64,000 nt of DNA from positions 1,185,353 to 1,249,352 of the forward strand of contig NW_020194620.1 of assembly GCF_002865645.1 (NCBI RefSeq). The letters are read 5' to 3'. The stretch is from Hyaloscypha bicolor E. Its lineage: Eukaryota; Ascomycota; Leotiomycetes; Helotiales; Hyaloscyphaceae. The notes beneath the pieces were generated by a model, which was not told the DNA's origin, searched no databases, and saw only the letters and a list, made by a program, of their open reading frames with translations. A program made the translations under genes and the position numbers. This document shows positions 32,080-44,278 of the stretch, one piece after another (within the stretch, counting starts at the first letter, position 1; each line of letters begins with the position of its first letter).

Positions 32080-32929
32080 ATGGCATCAAGGTTTGTTCCC
32101 TTCCTCCTCCCTCCTGTCTACCTTTCTCTTGGCATAAATCCAATATTTGGCGCTCGTTAATTCCCTTTTTGGGCGTGGCGCTTTTCTACCGTTATGTGCG
32201 CGTGCTCTCAAGCCCTTCAACCCATATCCAAATCCCCGCTCCTGCATCCCCTACCACATTTCCTCTTCTTCTGGAAAATCGCGCTAATGATTCTTCTCTG
32301 AAAAGCAGATTCGGGGCCTCCTCCCTCCACCAACGCGATCCCCGCAGTGCCCTCTTCGAGAACTACAACGGCGGCGGGAGCGAGAGGAAACCAGGGACCG
32401 CGAGCCCGAGTCGGCCGGGCGCAGGCAGTTATGCGGGGGGGTACGGGTATGCCGGTGCTGCGAATGGGTCAGCTGGAGGACTTGGGGCAGGTGCGCTGGG
32501 GTATAGGCCAGCGACGCCGAATTCGAGGTGAGTTGTGGTGTTGAGGGAGAGGATGGGAGGGGGGGCTAATATGCTGTGAAGGGGACAGTATAGCGATGCT
32601 GTGCTGAACGAGTTAGAGAGCCAGAACGATGGGCAGGTTGAGGGGATAATGGGGAAGGTTAGGCAGTTGAAAGACGTGTGTGTTCTCTGGATGAAGAAGG
32701 GAGTTGTGCTGATTGGAAGCAGATGACAGTAGCGATTGGGGACGAGATTCGAGAGAGTTCAGCACTGGCGGAGAAGATGAATGACTCGTTTGATAGTACG
32801 AGGGTCAGGTTAAGAGGCACGATGAACAGGATGCTCTTGATGGCAGAACGAACAGGGGTGGGTTGGAAGGTTTGGCTTGCATTCTTTGCTGCTGTTGGGT
32901 TCCTCTTTTTCTACGTATGGGTATTCTGA
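32080..32929 (+). CDS. BET1: Qc-SNARE BET1
   Basis: Four exons (32080-32090, 32309-32527, 32582-32675, 32723-32929) give 176 aa. The first coding exon is only 11 nt (MASR, split), followed by a 218-nt intron; FGASSLHQRDPRSALFENYN then begins exon 2 as in fungal Bet1. Residues up to 76 are Gly/Ala-rich. The SNARE helix follows (SDAVLNELESQND, GIMGKVRQLKD, VAIGDEIRESSALAEKMND), then RGTMNRMLLMAERTG and a C-terminal membrane anchor (WLAFFAAVGFLFFYVWVF). It acts in ER-to-Golgi vesicle fusion. Confidence 0.92.
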
Positions 32930-33117
32930 GAGTTAGGAACTGCATTCGCTTTATACGGTGGGCATTGGGAGAAAGAACAGAAGAGACAGCGGGATTGCAT
33001 TAAACCAGGCGTTGGGCGCTGCTTGTAAGATAAATCATTTATTGCTTCTAGCCGCAGGGAGGCTATATTAATACCTTTGATTTCTGGAACGATGCCTATT
33101 TGAGGATGTTTTCCCGC

Positions 33118-34164
33118 TTACGAGCGCCTGTTTCTGCCTCGTGGAGCACCTCTCGTCCTAGGACTGCTGCCAATCTGGCTGCTCCCATTCGACATGAGGC
33201 TTCCCAAATCCATGCTGTTCTGGGTTCCATCACTCCTGACCATACTCGTAGTCACAATATTCCGTTGGGGCAAGCGCCCATCATCTAGGCTCTCATCATC
33301 ACTGCTGGTGAGCTCAGCCTCTGTGTCCGTATGCTCGTAGCTCCCAGCCTCGGCTTCAGGAATGTCTGCATCCAGATCCGCATCCATGTCCATATCCATA
33401 TCATGGTGGCCTCTTGCTTCGTGGACTAGGTCCTCTTCCTGAAGCATCTGGGATTGGTCCTCTTCATCAACAGTCGATCCGCCATCGTTACCAAATCGAG
33501 CGGCTCGAACGTCCTCTCCACGAATTATAGCCTCTCTGTAAACATCATCAGGAATTCGTGCCGCTAAGACGCCTCTGGGAACATCCTCGACATCATTCTC
33601 TTCATCCTCACTCTCGGGACCATCGACGTCTGGATTTGTTGTGTCGGCTTCGGGAACGTCGTTGTCGAGGTCTCGCGCTTCTTCCATTTCGGGGTCCATC
33701 CCCTCGCCCTGCAACAAAGCATCGACACCTTCAGCTTCTGCCTCTGCGAGCTCTTGTGCAAGCGCTTCGCGTCGCAAAGCTTCTTGGTGCTCCTCCATCT
33801 CCCTCTTCTCCTCGCGTAGCTGGTGCAAGGACTTCGGTATGCCGGGCGGCTTGATCCACGAATTGCCATAATTCTGGATGTTCAGCTTCCTCCGCTCCAT
33901 GTATTCCTCGTCCAATCGCAATCGGACCAAGGGCGTCCGATGGAGCGCATTGTGGCGGCGGTGTGGATGTGGTCCTGCATTCTGGCCTTGCGTGGGCGGG
34001 TCATTGGCGTTGTTGCTGGCTTCGACAAAGGGGGGGGGATTGTTGGACGTGGATGAGGTGTACCACAACGTGTAGGACTATGCATGTCAATAAATTGGTT
34101 TTGGAGACACGACCGCGGGAGTGAATCCTACATCCCGAGGTTCCAGATTCGGTAGGGAGAGCAT
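33118..34164 (-). CDS. APC15: Anaphase-promoting complex subunit 15 (APC15/Mnd2-like)
   Basis: Two exons (34164-34132, 34077-33118) give 330 aa. The 33-nt first exon gives MLSLPNLEPRD and joins to SYTLWYTSSTSNN, the typical start of fungal Apc15. The core motif LNIQNYGNSWIKPPGIPKS lies at about 77-95, followed by a long Glu-rich helix (LREEKREMEEHQEALRREALAQELAEAEAE). The remaining two thirds are acidic and disordered, including a DMDMDMDADLDAD run. In yeast the homologue Mnd2 restrains APC/C in meiosis, and in animals APC15 promotes MCC release. It converges on BET1 with 188 bp between the stops. Confidence 0.88.
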
Positions 34165-34760
34165 TTTGGTGGTGTCTTGGTGAATGAGTGAATTTTGTGG
34201 TAAACATTCACGTCGCGTTCCCCCTCTCCACGGTCCGACTCGGCGAGGCTGAGCCTAGCCCGATTTGGATAGGCAAGGCTTGCAAAAGGCTGTGTTCCTG
34301 TCAATCCCTCGTCAATTCCCCGCCCTCTCCAGCCCCGGACGGCTCAACTCCATCGGATCTCGAAAAGGGCAGTATTCAGGCAATTCTGACCGCGTTTCGC
34401 ACCCGGTTCCTCTGTGAGATGTGACTCGATGTCCCAGTTTCCTTCTCGTAAGTACATGCGGAACCCGGGTTTTGCCCACTGTGCCCAGGCTGTGCGTGCG
34501 CGTCATGCTGAAGACGACTCAGCTGCCATTATTGACCGCCCTTTGGGTCTTTGGGGCTCGAACTTTTCTTCTTTTCTTCTTACAGTACAAGCCGCTTTTC
34601 CATGTCTTCGCTGGCCGGGCGGTTCCTATTGCGCCCGATTTCTCTGGCTCTCTGTCCAAGATATTCCGTCGCCCGTGGTCACGAGCCTTGCCATCCCCCT
34701 GGTCATCCGCAGAAACATGTCGCGAATTCTGATTTGTGCGCTGGCGTGGGACGTTCAACA

Positions 34761-34772
34761 GGGGGGGGGGGG
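34761..34772. repeat. Homopolymer run of 12 G
   Basis: An uninterrupted 12-base G tract in noncoding sequence, with a matching 12-C tract about 1.07 kb to the right. Run length should be treated as uncertain in any assembly. Confidence 0.85.
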
Positions 34773-35832
34773 TCCACGACAGGGGAGAAGGGCTCCTCTC
34801 CCACCAGGATCACACTGCAATCTTGATATCCAGAGCCCGTGATTGGCTGCAACGAGAATGGGACGATGGGCAATGTGTCATTTTTTCACACGAACCCTCG
34901 GTGCGGGGTGGTTCCCTGCCGGCGCCGCAGCCAGTCAGCGAGCCGGGACAAAATCTTTTTCGATGCAAAACCGTCCGCTTCAAGGCTGGCACCGCTCTAG
35001 CTAGACTAGCTCCCAAGAACACTCCTCGACCAGCAGCCAAGTCTCTTGGACACTTCTCTAGCCTGGACCTGCTCAGCAGCTAGCCCCTTAACCCAATCGA
35101 CCCCCTGGCAAGGAGCAATAAGGTTGTCCTAGCTCAGCGTCTGCAACGGCGATATCGGATCTCACTGAAGAAAAACTTTCGCGGCGGACGGCGCTCCCAG
35201 GGCCATTCTCCGTAGGGCCCAGAGGGCCAGGTGCACGACCGTCCATGACCGTCGACGACCCAGACTTGAGGCTACTTTGCCACCCTCCCATTTGCTGGGC
35301 GGCGACCCTGCACGTTGCAGCGAAGCAGGCTGCTGCTGCTGCTGCAGTGCTGCACATCACGACATATGCAGCTCGAGCTGCAGCCTGCCTCGAAGCTGTG
35401 GCCCTTGTGTGGGGTCCTGGAAACCTTGTCCTCGAAAAAGAGTTTCCGAGGATCGAAAGCCCATCGGCTATTATATCTCGCCTGGATGCGATGACTGCTA
35501 GAAAAGGTCACTCGAGCATATCACCACTTACTCACCTTGGTCGTCCTCGGCAGGAGGGGGGACTTGGACAAGGTGCGAGCCCGTTCTGAGTCCTCGCGAC
35601 CTCGCCGGATCTGGGGGATGGACAGGTCTTCCGATAGAAGAAGATATGCAGTTGGAGTGGGGACCACACATGCAGAACCACGTCCTAGATGTGAAATCCA
35701 GTAGTCGTAAGACGAGGCCGGTACAGGCCGAAGGGAACATTGGAGGAGTAGCACTTGGACCGTGCCTAGCTCCAAGGTGTGGAGGGGCTCTTAATTCCAC
35801 ACACCAAATTCTGTACAGTAATAAAAAGCTTT

Positions 35833-35844
35833 CCCCCCCCCCCC
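35833..35844. repeat. Homopolymer run of 12 C
   Basis: An uninterrupted 12-base C tract, the strand complement of the G tract to its left. The two could pair or form G-quadruplex-like structures, but neither has the spaced G-runs usually required. Confidence 0.85.
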
Positions 35845-36443
35845 ATTGTGCCTGTTTTCCCTCTCCCCCATTACCAGCCCGACCGTTCCTTTGCAAGAGC
35901 AGTATTGTTGAGTTGTGAATAAGGAACACAGAGCAGCGTGAGTGCCATGATGCTTCCCCTCGTTTCCCACTTGATATCCCCGGATGCCGCCAATCGCCTG
36001 GTTATCGCAACGGCCGGCCAGCGTGCATGTCCATGCAGACAGCCGCTCGGGGTTCAATGGGCCTGATAGACCAATTCGGTCTCTCTCCATCCATTTGCCG
36101 GGTCACAATTCAGTCGGTGGCAGCAGGCTGTTAATCTTTTTGATCTTTTGGATTCACTTTCAACAATCGAACCACTCCGAGGCAAGCGACATGATCGTCA
36201 CGGGCGATCCTTCTACTAAACCGCCCATCCAGCCTCTCCAACTTTTCCCACCACCCAGAAATCCACTTCCGACCAACACTCCAGTTGTGGCCATCTTCCG
36301 ACACTATTTTATCAGTTGCTAACGCAATTTGCAAGACAGAAAACATCCATTGCAAGGCCTTCTGTGCAGTTCCGATACACACAAGACGGCTTTCACTCTC
36401 CCGCAAACGATAAACGCCTGGAATCGCCGCTACTTTGCCTGCT

Positions 36444-39400
36444 ATGGCAAGAGCCGACGATTTCAACGATAGACAAAACCAGATCGACGCCGAGAATGAG
36501 CCATACCATCAGTATGAGTATCAAGCGGAGGGCAACGGCTCTTGGGCGGGAGCGCTCCCGGTGAAGCAGTAAGTTTTCCCTCAATTTGTCTGCAGGAGCA
36601 GCCGGCTGACCAATGTTCATAGGGGCTTGTATGACCCTGATTTGGAGAAGGATGCTTGTGGTGTCGGCTTTGCATGGTAAGCTTTTGTTCCTGAAATCTG
36701 CCACCGAGCGCAACGACTGACCCTTTCCAGTAACATTAAGGGCAAGGCCAGCCACAAGATCGTCAGCGATGGTATGCCCTTATACATATTTCTAGAGGTC
36801 AATCAGCTAATTTTTTTCACCTCGGCAGCGCGAAATTTGCTTTGTAACATGACCCATCGCGGTGCGGTGGGTTCAGATGCTCGAGACGGAGACGGTGCAG
36901 GTGTTATGACCTCCATTCCCCACAAGTTCTTCATCAAGAACTTCGAACGCGAAACGGATATCAAGCTTCCACCGATGGGACAATATGCTGTGGGCAATCT
37001 TTTCTTCAAGCCAGATGAGGAGACGTTGCACGAGTCAAAGAGACAGTTGGAAGAGATCTCAGAGTCACTGGGGTTAAGGGTATTGGGATGGCGAGAGCCT
37101 CCTAAAGATTCTACTCTTCTTGGTCCTGCTGCTGCTTCGCGTGAGCCTATTATTTTGCAGCCGTTCGTCGTGTTAGCATCTGCGTACGGCTATGGCAATT
37201 CGCCAGAGACTACAGATCCTGACCATTTTGATGAGAAATATTTCGAGAGACAACTTTACGTGCTACGAAAGCGTGCGACCCATACCATTGGTCTCCACAA
37301 TTGGTTCTATCTTTGCTCCCTTTCCAACAAGAATATTGTCTACAAGGGCCAGCTTGCTCCCGTACAGGTTTACGAGTACTATTATGATCTGGTAAATGCC
37401 GACTACGAAGCCCATTTCGCTCTTGTACACTCTCGCTTTTCCACAAATACTTTCCCATCTTGGGACCGCGCTCAACCATTACGGTGGGCAGCTCACAATG
37501 GTATGGAAATATTGTAGCACCCACCAAGAAACACGCACTAACGACTAATCCAGGTGAAATTAATACATTGCGGGGCAACAAGAACTGGATGCGCGCTCGT
37601 GAGGGTGTCATGCAATCCGACATTTTTGGTGATGAGCTTGAGACGCTCTATCCCATTGTTGAAGACGGTGGATCTGATTCGGCTGCTTTCGACAACGTTT
37701 TGGAACTCCTCACCGTGAACGGTGTCCTCTCTCTTCCCGAGGCCGTCATGCTCATGGTCCCAGAAGCATGGCAAGACAATGCCGCAATGGACCCTGCCAA
37801 AGCTGCATTTTACGAGTGGGCTGCTTGTCAGATGGAACCTTGGGATGGACCTGCTCTCTTCACCTTCGCTGACGGAAGATACTGTGGTGCCAACCTAGAC
37901 AGAAATGGTCTCCGACCCTGCAGATACTATGTCATGGACGATGACAGAGTCATTTGTGCATCCGAAGTTGGAACTATGCACGTCGACCCCGAGCGAGTTA
38001 TTCTCAAAGGGCGTTTGCAGCCTGGAAAGATGCTGCTTGTTGACACCCTTGCCGGCCGCATTATCGACGATGCTGAGCTGAAGAGCACCGTTTCAAACCG
38101 CCACAATTTCCGCGCATGGCTCGACAAAGAGCTGATCAGCTTGCCTAGAATCCATGAGGATCTGCTCGCCAGAGGCACACTTGATCTGGCAGCCAAGCCT
38201 GATTCTGCTCCCATCCAGGAAGATGCGATGCTGAGAGCATTCGGATACTCCTTTGAGCAGGTCAGCTTGCTCCTTGCACCAATGGCCTCAGATGAGAAGG
38301 AAGCACTTGGGTCTATGGGCAACGACGCTCCCTTGGCGTGCCTTGCGGAGGCACCTCGCCTACTTTACGAATATTTCCGGCAGCTCTTTGCACAAGTCAC
38401 AAATCCTCCAATCGACCCCATTCGAGAGGCCATCGTTATGTCCCTGGAGTGCTATGTTGGCCCTCAAGGCAATTTGCTGGAAATGGACTCATCCCAGTGC
38501 GGGCGCCTACTCTTGCCAACGCCCGTTCTCTCGATTTCCGAGTTCAACGCTTTGAAGAATATCAACCAGCTTCACCCTTTATGGACTGTCAAAGTCATCG
38601 ATTTGACCTTCCCCAAATCCGAAGGTACCAAGGGTTATCTCAAGCACTTGGATTACATCTGTGAAGAGGCAACTGCTGCTATCGCGAACAAGGACCGCAT
38701 TATCATTCTGTCTGACCGTGCAACATCCGCCGATCGGGTTCCCGTTTCGGCTCTGCTTGCTTCTGGCATGGTTCACCATCACTTGGTCAACAACAAGTGG
38801 AGATCACTCGCTGCTATCGTTGTCGAGACTGCAGAGGCACGCGAAGTCCACCACATGTGTGTTCTCGTAGGATATGGTGCCGACGCCATCAACCCATACC
38901 TTGCCATGGAAAGTATTATCAAGCTCAACCGCGAGGGTTTGATCAGAAAGAAGCTCAGCGATGAGACGCTCATTCGAAACTACAAGTATTCCGCCGACGG
39001 TGGTATCTTGAAAGTTATGAGCAAAATGGGCATTTCTACCTTGGCCAGTTACAAGGGTGCTCAGATCTTCGAGGCACTCGGTGTTGATGATACTGTTGTC
39101 GACCGATGCTTCAAGGGCACCGCAACCAGAATCAAGGGCATTACCTTCGAGCTCATTGCCGAAGATGCCTTCAGGTTCCACGAGAAGGGATTTCCATCTC
39201 GATACACTGTCAGCGTTCCAGGTCTCGTAGAATCTGGAGAGTACCATTGGCGTGATGGAGGAGAGCCCCACATCAACGACCCAACCTCTATTGCCAACAT
39301 CCAGGATGCTGTCCGCACCAAGAACGACAAATCATACGAGGCTTATTCCCTCGCTGAGTACGAGCAAATCAAGGCATGCACCCTCAGAGGTCTCCTCGAC

Positions 39401-42400
39401 TTCAAGTTCGATGAGTGCTCCCCAGTGCCGATCGACCAAGTCGAGCCATGGACTGAGATCGTCCGCAGATTCTGTACTGGAGCTATGTCCTACGGCTCAA
39501 TTTCTATGGAGTCTCACTCAACGCTCGCCATTGCCATGAATCGACTTGGCGGAAAGTCCAACACTGGTGAAGGTGGTGAGGATCCAGAGAGATCCGAGAG
39601 AATGGAAAGTGGTGATACTATGAGATCAGCTATCAAGCAGGTCGCATCCGGACGATTCGGTGTCACCTCCAACTACTTGGCCGACTCCGATGAACTTCAA
39701 ATCAAGATGGCTCAAGGTGCTAAGCCCGGAGAAGGTGGTGAACTTCCTGGCCACAAAGTATCCAAGTCCATTGCTCGTACTCGTCACTCCACGCCTGGTG
39801 TTGGTTTGATTTCCCCACCACCGCACCACGACATCTACAGTATCGAGGACTTGAAGCAACTCATTTATGATTTGAAGTGCTCCAACCCTCGTGCACGAGT
39901 ATCCGTTAAGCTTGTCTCTGAAACCGGCGTGGGAATTGTTGCTTCTGGTGTGGCCAAGGCCAAGGCAGATCACATCTTGATTTCTGGTCACGATGGTGGA
40001 ACCGGTGCCTCTCGATGGACTGGTATCAAGTATGCCGGTCTCCCTTGGGAACTTGGTCTCGCCGAGACTCATCAAACTTTAGTTTTGAACGATCTTCGAG
40101 GTCGTGTTGTTGTCCAAACCGATGGTCAACTTCGAACTGGCCGTGATGTTGCTGTCGCCTGTTTGCTTGGAGCAGAAGAATGGGGCTTTGCCACAACCCC
40201 TCTCATTGCTATGGGCTGCATTATGATGAGAAAATGCCACGTGCGCTCCCTAACCCACCCTCTGCGATGGCCCATACTGACTTATAATTTAGTTGAACAC
40301 CTGCCCGGTTGGAATTGCAACTCAAGACCCCGAGCTCCGCACAAAGTTCAAGGGCACACCTGAGCATGTCATTAACTTGTATGTTCCCCTTACCAAGAAA
40401 CTCAATAGTTCCCTCCCGAAAGGATACGTGATGAGCGATTGCTAACCCCTCCTGTGCAGTTTCTATTATATCGCTAATGAATTGCGAGCCATCATGGCAA
40501 AGCTTGGCTTCCGTACCATAAACGAAATGGTTGGCCATGCTGAGTGCCTCCGAGTTCGCGAGGATCTGCGCACGAACAAGACTCAGAACATCGATCTCTC
40601 ATTGATTCTGACCCCAGCGCACAAGCTCAGACCCGGAGTAGCTACCTTTAACGTCCGAAAGCAAGACCATCGCCTCTACGTCAGACTGGACAACAAACTT
40701 ATCTCTGAGGCCGAACTCACGCTCGACAAAGGCCTGCCTTCTCGCATTGAGTGCGACATTGTCAACACGGATCGTGCCATGGGGACATCCCTATCCTACC
40801 AGATCTCCAAGCGTTACGGAGAAGCTGGTTTACCCATGGATACGGTCCATGTCAACATCAAGGGCTCTGCTGGACAGTCTTTCGGCGCCTTCCTCGCAGC
40901 TGGTATCACCCTCGAGCTGGAAGGCGACTCCAACGACTATGTCGGAAAGGGTCTGTCCGGTGGTCGCCTCATTATCTACCCTCCCCGTACTGCCGTTTTC
41001 AAGGCAGAGGAGAACGTCCTCATTGGCAATGTCTGCTTGTACGGTGCTACCAGTGGAACTTGCTTCTTCCGAGGAGTGGCGGCAGAACGTTTCGCGGTTC
41101 GGAACTCGGGTGCTACTGCTGTTGTTGAAGGTGTTGGTGACCATGGTTGCGAGTACATGACTGGTGGTCGTGTTCTCATTTTGGGAAGCACTGGTCGTAA
41201 CTTCGCTGCTGGTATGTCAGGTGGTATTGCTTATATCCTTGACATCCAGCAGGACTTCATGTCGAAGCTCAACCCTGAGATGGTCGAAGCTTCAGGCATT
41301 GATGACCCTGCCGAAATTGCCTTCGTTCGAGGCTTGATCGAAGATCACCATCACTACACCGGATCTGAACTTGCAGCTCGCGTCCTTCTCGATTTTAATA
41401 GAGCCCTTCCTCGCTTTGTCAAGGTCCTGCCTGTCGATTACAAGCGAGTTCTTGAAGAGGAGGCCGCCAAGGCAGCTGAGGCAAAGCGTACTGAGTATTC
41501 GCTCCCTCTTCTCCCTAGCAATCCTGTCCGTGAAGTTCACGAGAAGAACTTGAAGGAGAAGCATCCCCACGAGAAGAAGTCCGACCTGCAGGACATCGAA
41601 GAAACCGTCGGTGACGCTGCCGTTGAGAAGAAGAGATCTCTTGTCCTGGACAAAACCAAAGGTTTCATGAAATACCAACGACGATCCGAGAAGTATCGCT
41701 CAGCAAAGACTCGAACCAAGGACTGGGCCGAACTTTCCAAGCGTCTTGACGAGGATGAGCTCAAGTACCAGGCTGCTCGTTGCATGGACTGCGGTGTTCC
41801 ATTCTGCCAGTCTGACTCCGGATGCCCTATTTCCAACATCATTCCGAAGTGGAATGAGCTCGTCTTTTCGAACCAGTGGAGGGATGCTCTCAATCGTCTT
41901 CTCATGACCAACAACTTCCCTGAGTTCACTGGACGTGTCTGCCCTGCTCCCTGCGAAGGTGCATGCGTTCTTGGTATCAACGAGGACCCCGTCGGTATCA
42001 AGTCCATCGAGTGTGCCATCATCGACCGCGGTTTCGACATGGGTTGGATGACCCCACAGCCTCCCAAGGTCCGCACTGGCAAGACTGTGGCTATCATCGG
42101 ATCAGGACCAGCCGGTCTTGCTTGCGCTGACCAGCTCAACAAAGCTGGCCACACGGTCACTGTCTATGAGCGGGCTGATCGCTGTGGTGGCCTTCTCATG
42201 TATGGTATCCCCAACATGAAGCTCGACAAGAGGATTGTCAAGCGTCGTACGGACTTCATGGCTGCCGAAGGAGTCACCTTCAAGACCGGGGTTGCAGTTG
42301 GACAGGACGTCAAGCTCATGGATTTGAAGGCAAAGAATGATGCTGTCGTTATTGCAACAGGAGCTACTGTTGCTCGTGACCTCCCCATCAAGAACCGAAA

Positions 42401-43247
42401 CCTTGAGGGTATCCACTTTGCCATGCAATTCTTGCACAAGAACACAAAGTCTTTGCTTGACTCTCAGCTTGAAGATAACGCCTACATTTCGGCCAAGGAC
42501 AAGCACGTTATTGTCATCGGAGGAGGTGATACTGGTAATGACTGCATTGGCACCTCTGTCCGTCACGGTGCCAAGTCCGTCACCAACTTTGAGTTGCTGC
42601 CACAGCCACCGAATGAGCGTGCTCGTGACAATCCTTGGCCACAATGGCCCAGAATCTACCGTGTTGACTACGGTCACACTGAGGTCAAGCAGCACATGGG
42701 CAAGGATCCTCGAGAGTACTGCGTCATGTCCGAGGAGTTCGTTGACGATGGGACTGGGAAGGTCAAAGGCATCAACACCATCCGTGTTGAGTGGACCAAG
42801 TCTGCTACCGGTGGTTGGGACATGAAGAAGCTTGAAGGCTCTCAGCAATTCTTTCCTGCTGACCTCGTCCTCTTGTCCATGGGTTTCTTGGGACCTGAGG
42901 ATCGTGTTCTTGGCGATGAGATTGAGAAGGATCCTCGCAAAAATATCAAGACTCCTCCAGGAAAATACCACACCAACGTTGAAGGCGTCTTTGCTGCTGG
43001 TGATTGTCGTCGTGGACAGTCGCTCATTGTCTGGTGAGTTGTATCCCCAATCGTCTGACTAATTTCTACCTACTGATAAACCCTCAGGGGCATCAATGAA
43101 GGAAGACAGTCAGCTCGCGAGGTTGACCTCTATCTTGAAGGATCCTCCAGCCTTCCAGTCACCGGTGGTATCGTCAAGCGAACTGCGCATGAGATTCTTG
43201 GTCGTGCTGAGCGCGCTCCTATCCAGGCCTCTGCTGTTGCTGCCTGA
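36444..43247 (+). CDS. GLT1: NADH-dependent glutamate synthase (GOGAT)
   Basis: Eight exons (36444-36568, 36623-36676, 36731-36771, 36829-37500, 37554-40240, 40293-40378, 40460-43033, 43088-43247) give 2132 aa, the usual fungal length. It makes two glutamates from 2-oxoglutarate and glutamine. After a 53-residue propeptide (ending DLEKDA), Cys54 is the amidotransferase nucleophile (CGVGFA). The FMN domain shows [15 protein letters not shown] (about 963) and [13 protein letters not shown] (about 1109). The 3Fe-4S cysteines are 1186, 1192 and 1197, spanning an exon junction. The alpha-C domain is near 1450. The small-subunit part has CMDCGVPFC and CPAPCEGAC 4Fe-4S motifs (about 1663 and 1716) and dinucleotide folds GSGPAGLA (about 1769) and GGGDTGND (about 1909). 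Introns cluster at the two ends of the gene. Confidence 0.97.
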
Positions 43248-43366
43248 ATGGCTTCGTGGTCGTCAGAGTGTTTTTGTCGGATGCCAAGGGAATGGAATAT
43301 GCATAAGCGAGGGAGAAAAGTCAATGGGTTCAAGATGATTGATGAGGGAAACGTTCACGATTTTGC

Positions 43367-43399
43367 TACGAACGATCTTCTACGAACGATCTGCTACGA
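43367..43399. repeat. 14-bp tandem repeat in the GLT1 3' UTR region
   Basis: TACGAACGATCTTC and TACGAACGATCTGC follow each other directly, then a partial third unit (TACGA). The first copy starts 120 bp after the GLT1 stop codon. Confidence 0.8.
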
Positions 43400-43820
43400 T
43401 ACCAGAAGAGCATGGCGGAAAGAATCGTCGGTCTTGGTTTTTGGGCTTGACAATTATACTTGCGATACCAGCGAATATTTTCACTTGATGGGTCTCGGGA
43501 ATAGTTGCGGATTTCCTCGCGTTGTACAATAGAGCATTGAACCACAGTACATAAACTTCTGGTCCTTTTCCTGTATTTGTGAATTATGCTCAGAAGATGA
43601 TATCTTGTGAAGCTTTTGCTAAGCTGTTAAGGACAAGAACTGCATTGCTACCACGGCATACTGAAATTGGGAATCTTAATAGAAAGACACACGGGAGACC
43701 CCCTTCCCTTCGCATGGAAGATCACTGTTATTATTGATGAAGGTTCTTTGAACATAAATAAATCCATCCCAAAACCCATCTTTTAAACCCCCACCCGACA
43801 TGCATAATCATCGATAACAT

Positions 43821-43826
43821 CACGTG
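43821..43826. promoter_or_regulatory. CACGTG palindrome upstream of VTC2/3
   Basis: CACGTG lies 453 bp before the VTC2/3 start codon. Yeast VTC genes are induced by Pho4, and the Neurospora NUC-1 factor binds the same core. A role here is inference from one site. Confidence 0.35.
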
Positions 43827-44278
43827 CCAAGTGGGGTCATCCCGTCCGAACATTCCACCCTCTTTTTCGCCCAGGAATTGGCAAATGAAGGCTCGTTCCC
43901 GGCGCACGTTTCTTCTTAGCTCGACCTCCCTGATAATCCCTGCTCGAAGCTCCAGGACCCTTGCCTGCTTCAACCCTCCTGGTGTGGCACGTAACTTGAA
44001 GCCTTCTTCGAATGGAATTTTTCACTTGTTTCTACAATTACTCTCCCCCCAGACCAAAGACGTTACTTCACATCCCCGCAGCCTTTCAATCGACAGCAGT
44101 TGAGCTTCGACGAAAGGCATTGAAGCCCGTGTCCAGTCAGTGGCTTCGATTTAAGCCATTCATGGTTCAGCTAATACGATAGACTTCCCCGCCTTCTTTT
44201 GCACCCCCTCCTTCAATCTCTCGATACGATCCGACAATACTCTCCTCCGCAGCTTGACATACCGCCTCCCTCTCCACG

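Larger units (their letters stand above)
34165..36443. promoter_or_regulatory. Large divergent region, APC15 and GLT1
   Basis: About 2.3 kb between two divergent starts with no supportable gene. It is marked by a 12-G run (34761-34772), a 12-C run (35833-35844) and a GCT-rich tract near 35330-35350. The part next to 36443 is the probable GLT1 promoter and leader. Confidence 0.55.
43248..44278. other. Intergenic, GLT1 3' UTR and VTC2/3 promoter
   Basis: About 1 kb with no gene. It carries a 14-bp tandem repeat just after GLT1 and one CACGTG upstream of the VTC gene. Confidence 0.55.

Noticed and set aside
11748..34164. A ubiquitin gene cluster (E2, VID28, APC15)
   Set aside because: The three genes are 10-20 kb apart on a strand with unrelated genes between; chance spacing explains it.
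42102..42971. Minus-strand frame of 289 codons over GLT1
   Set aside because: It is antisense to the conserved NAD/FAD part of GLT1 and arises from codon bias.
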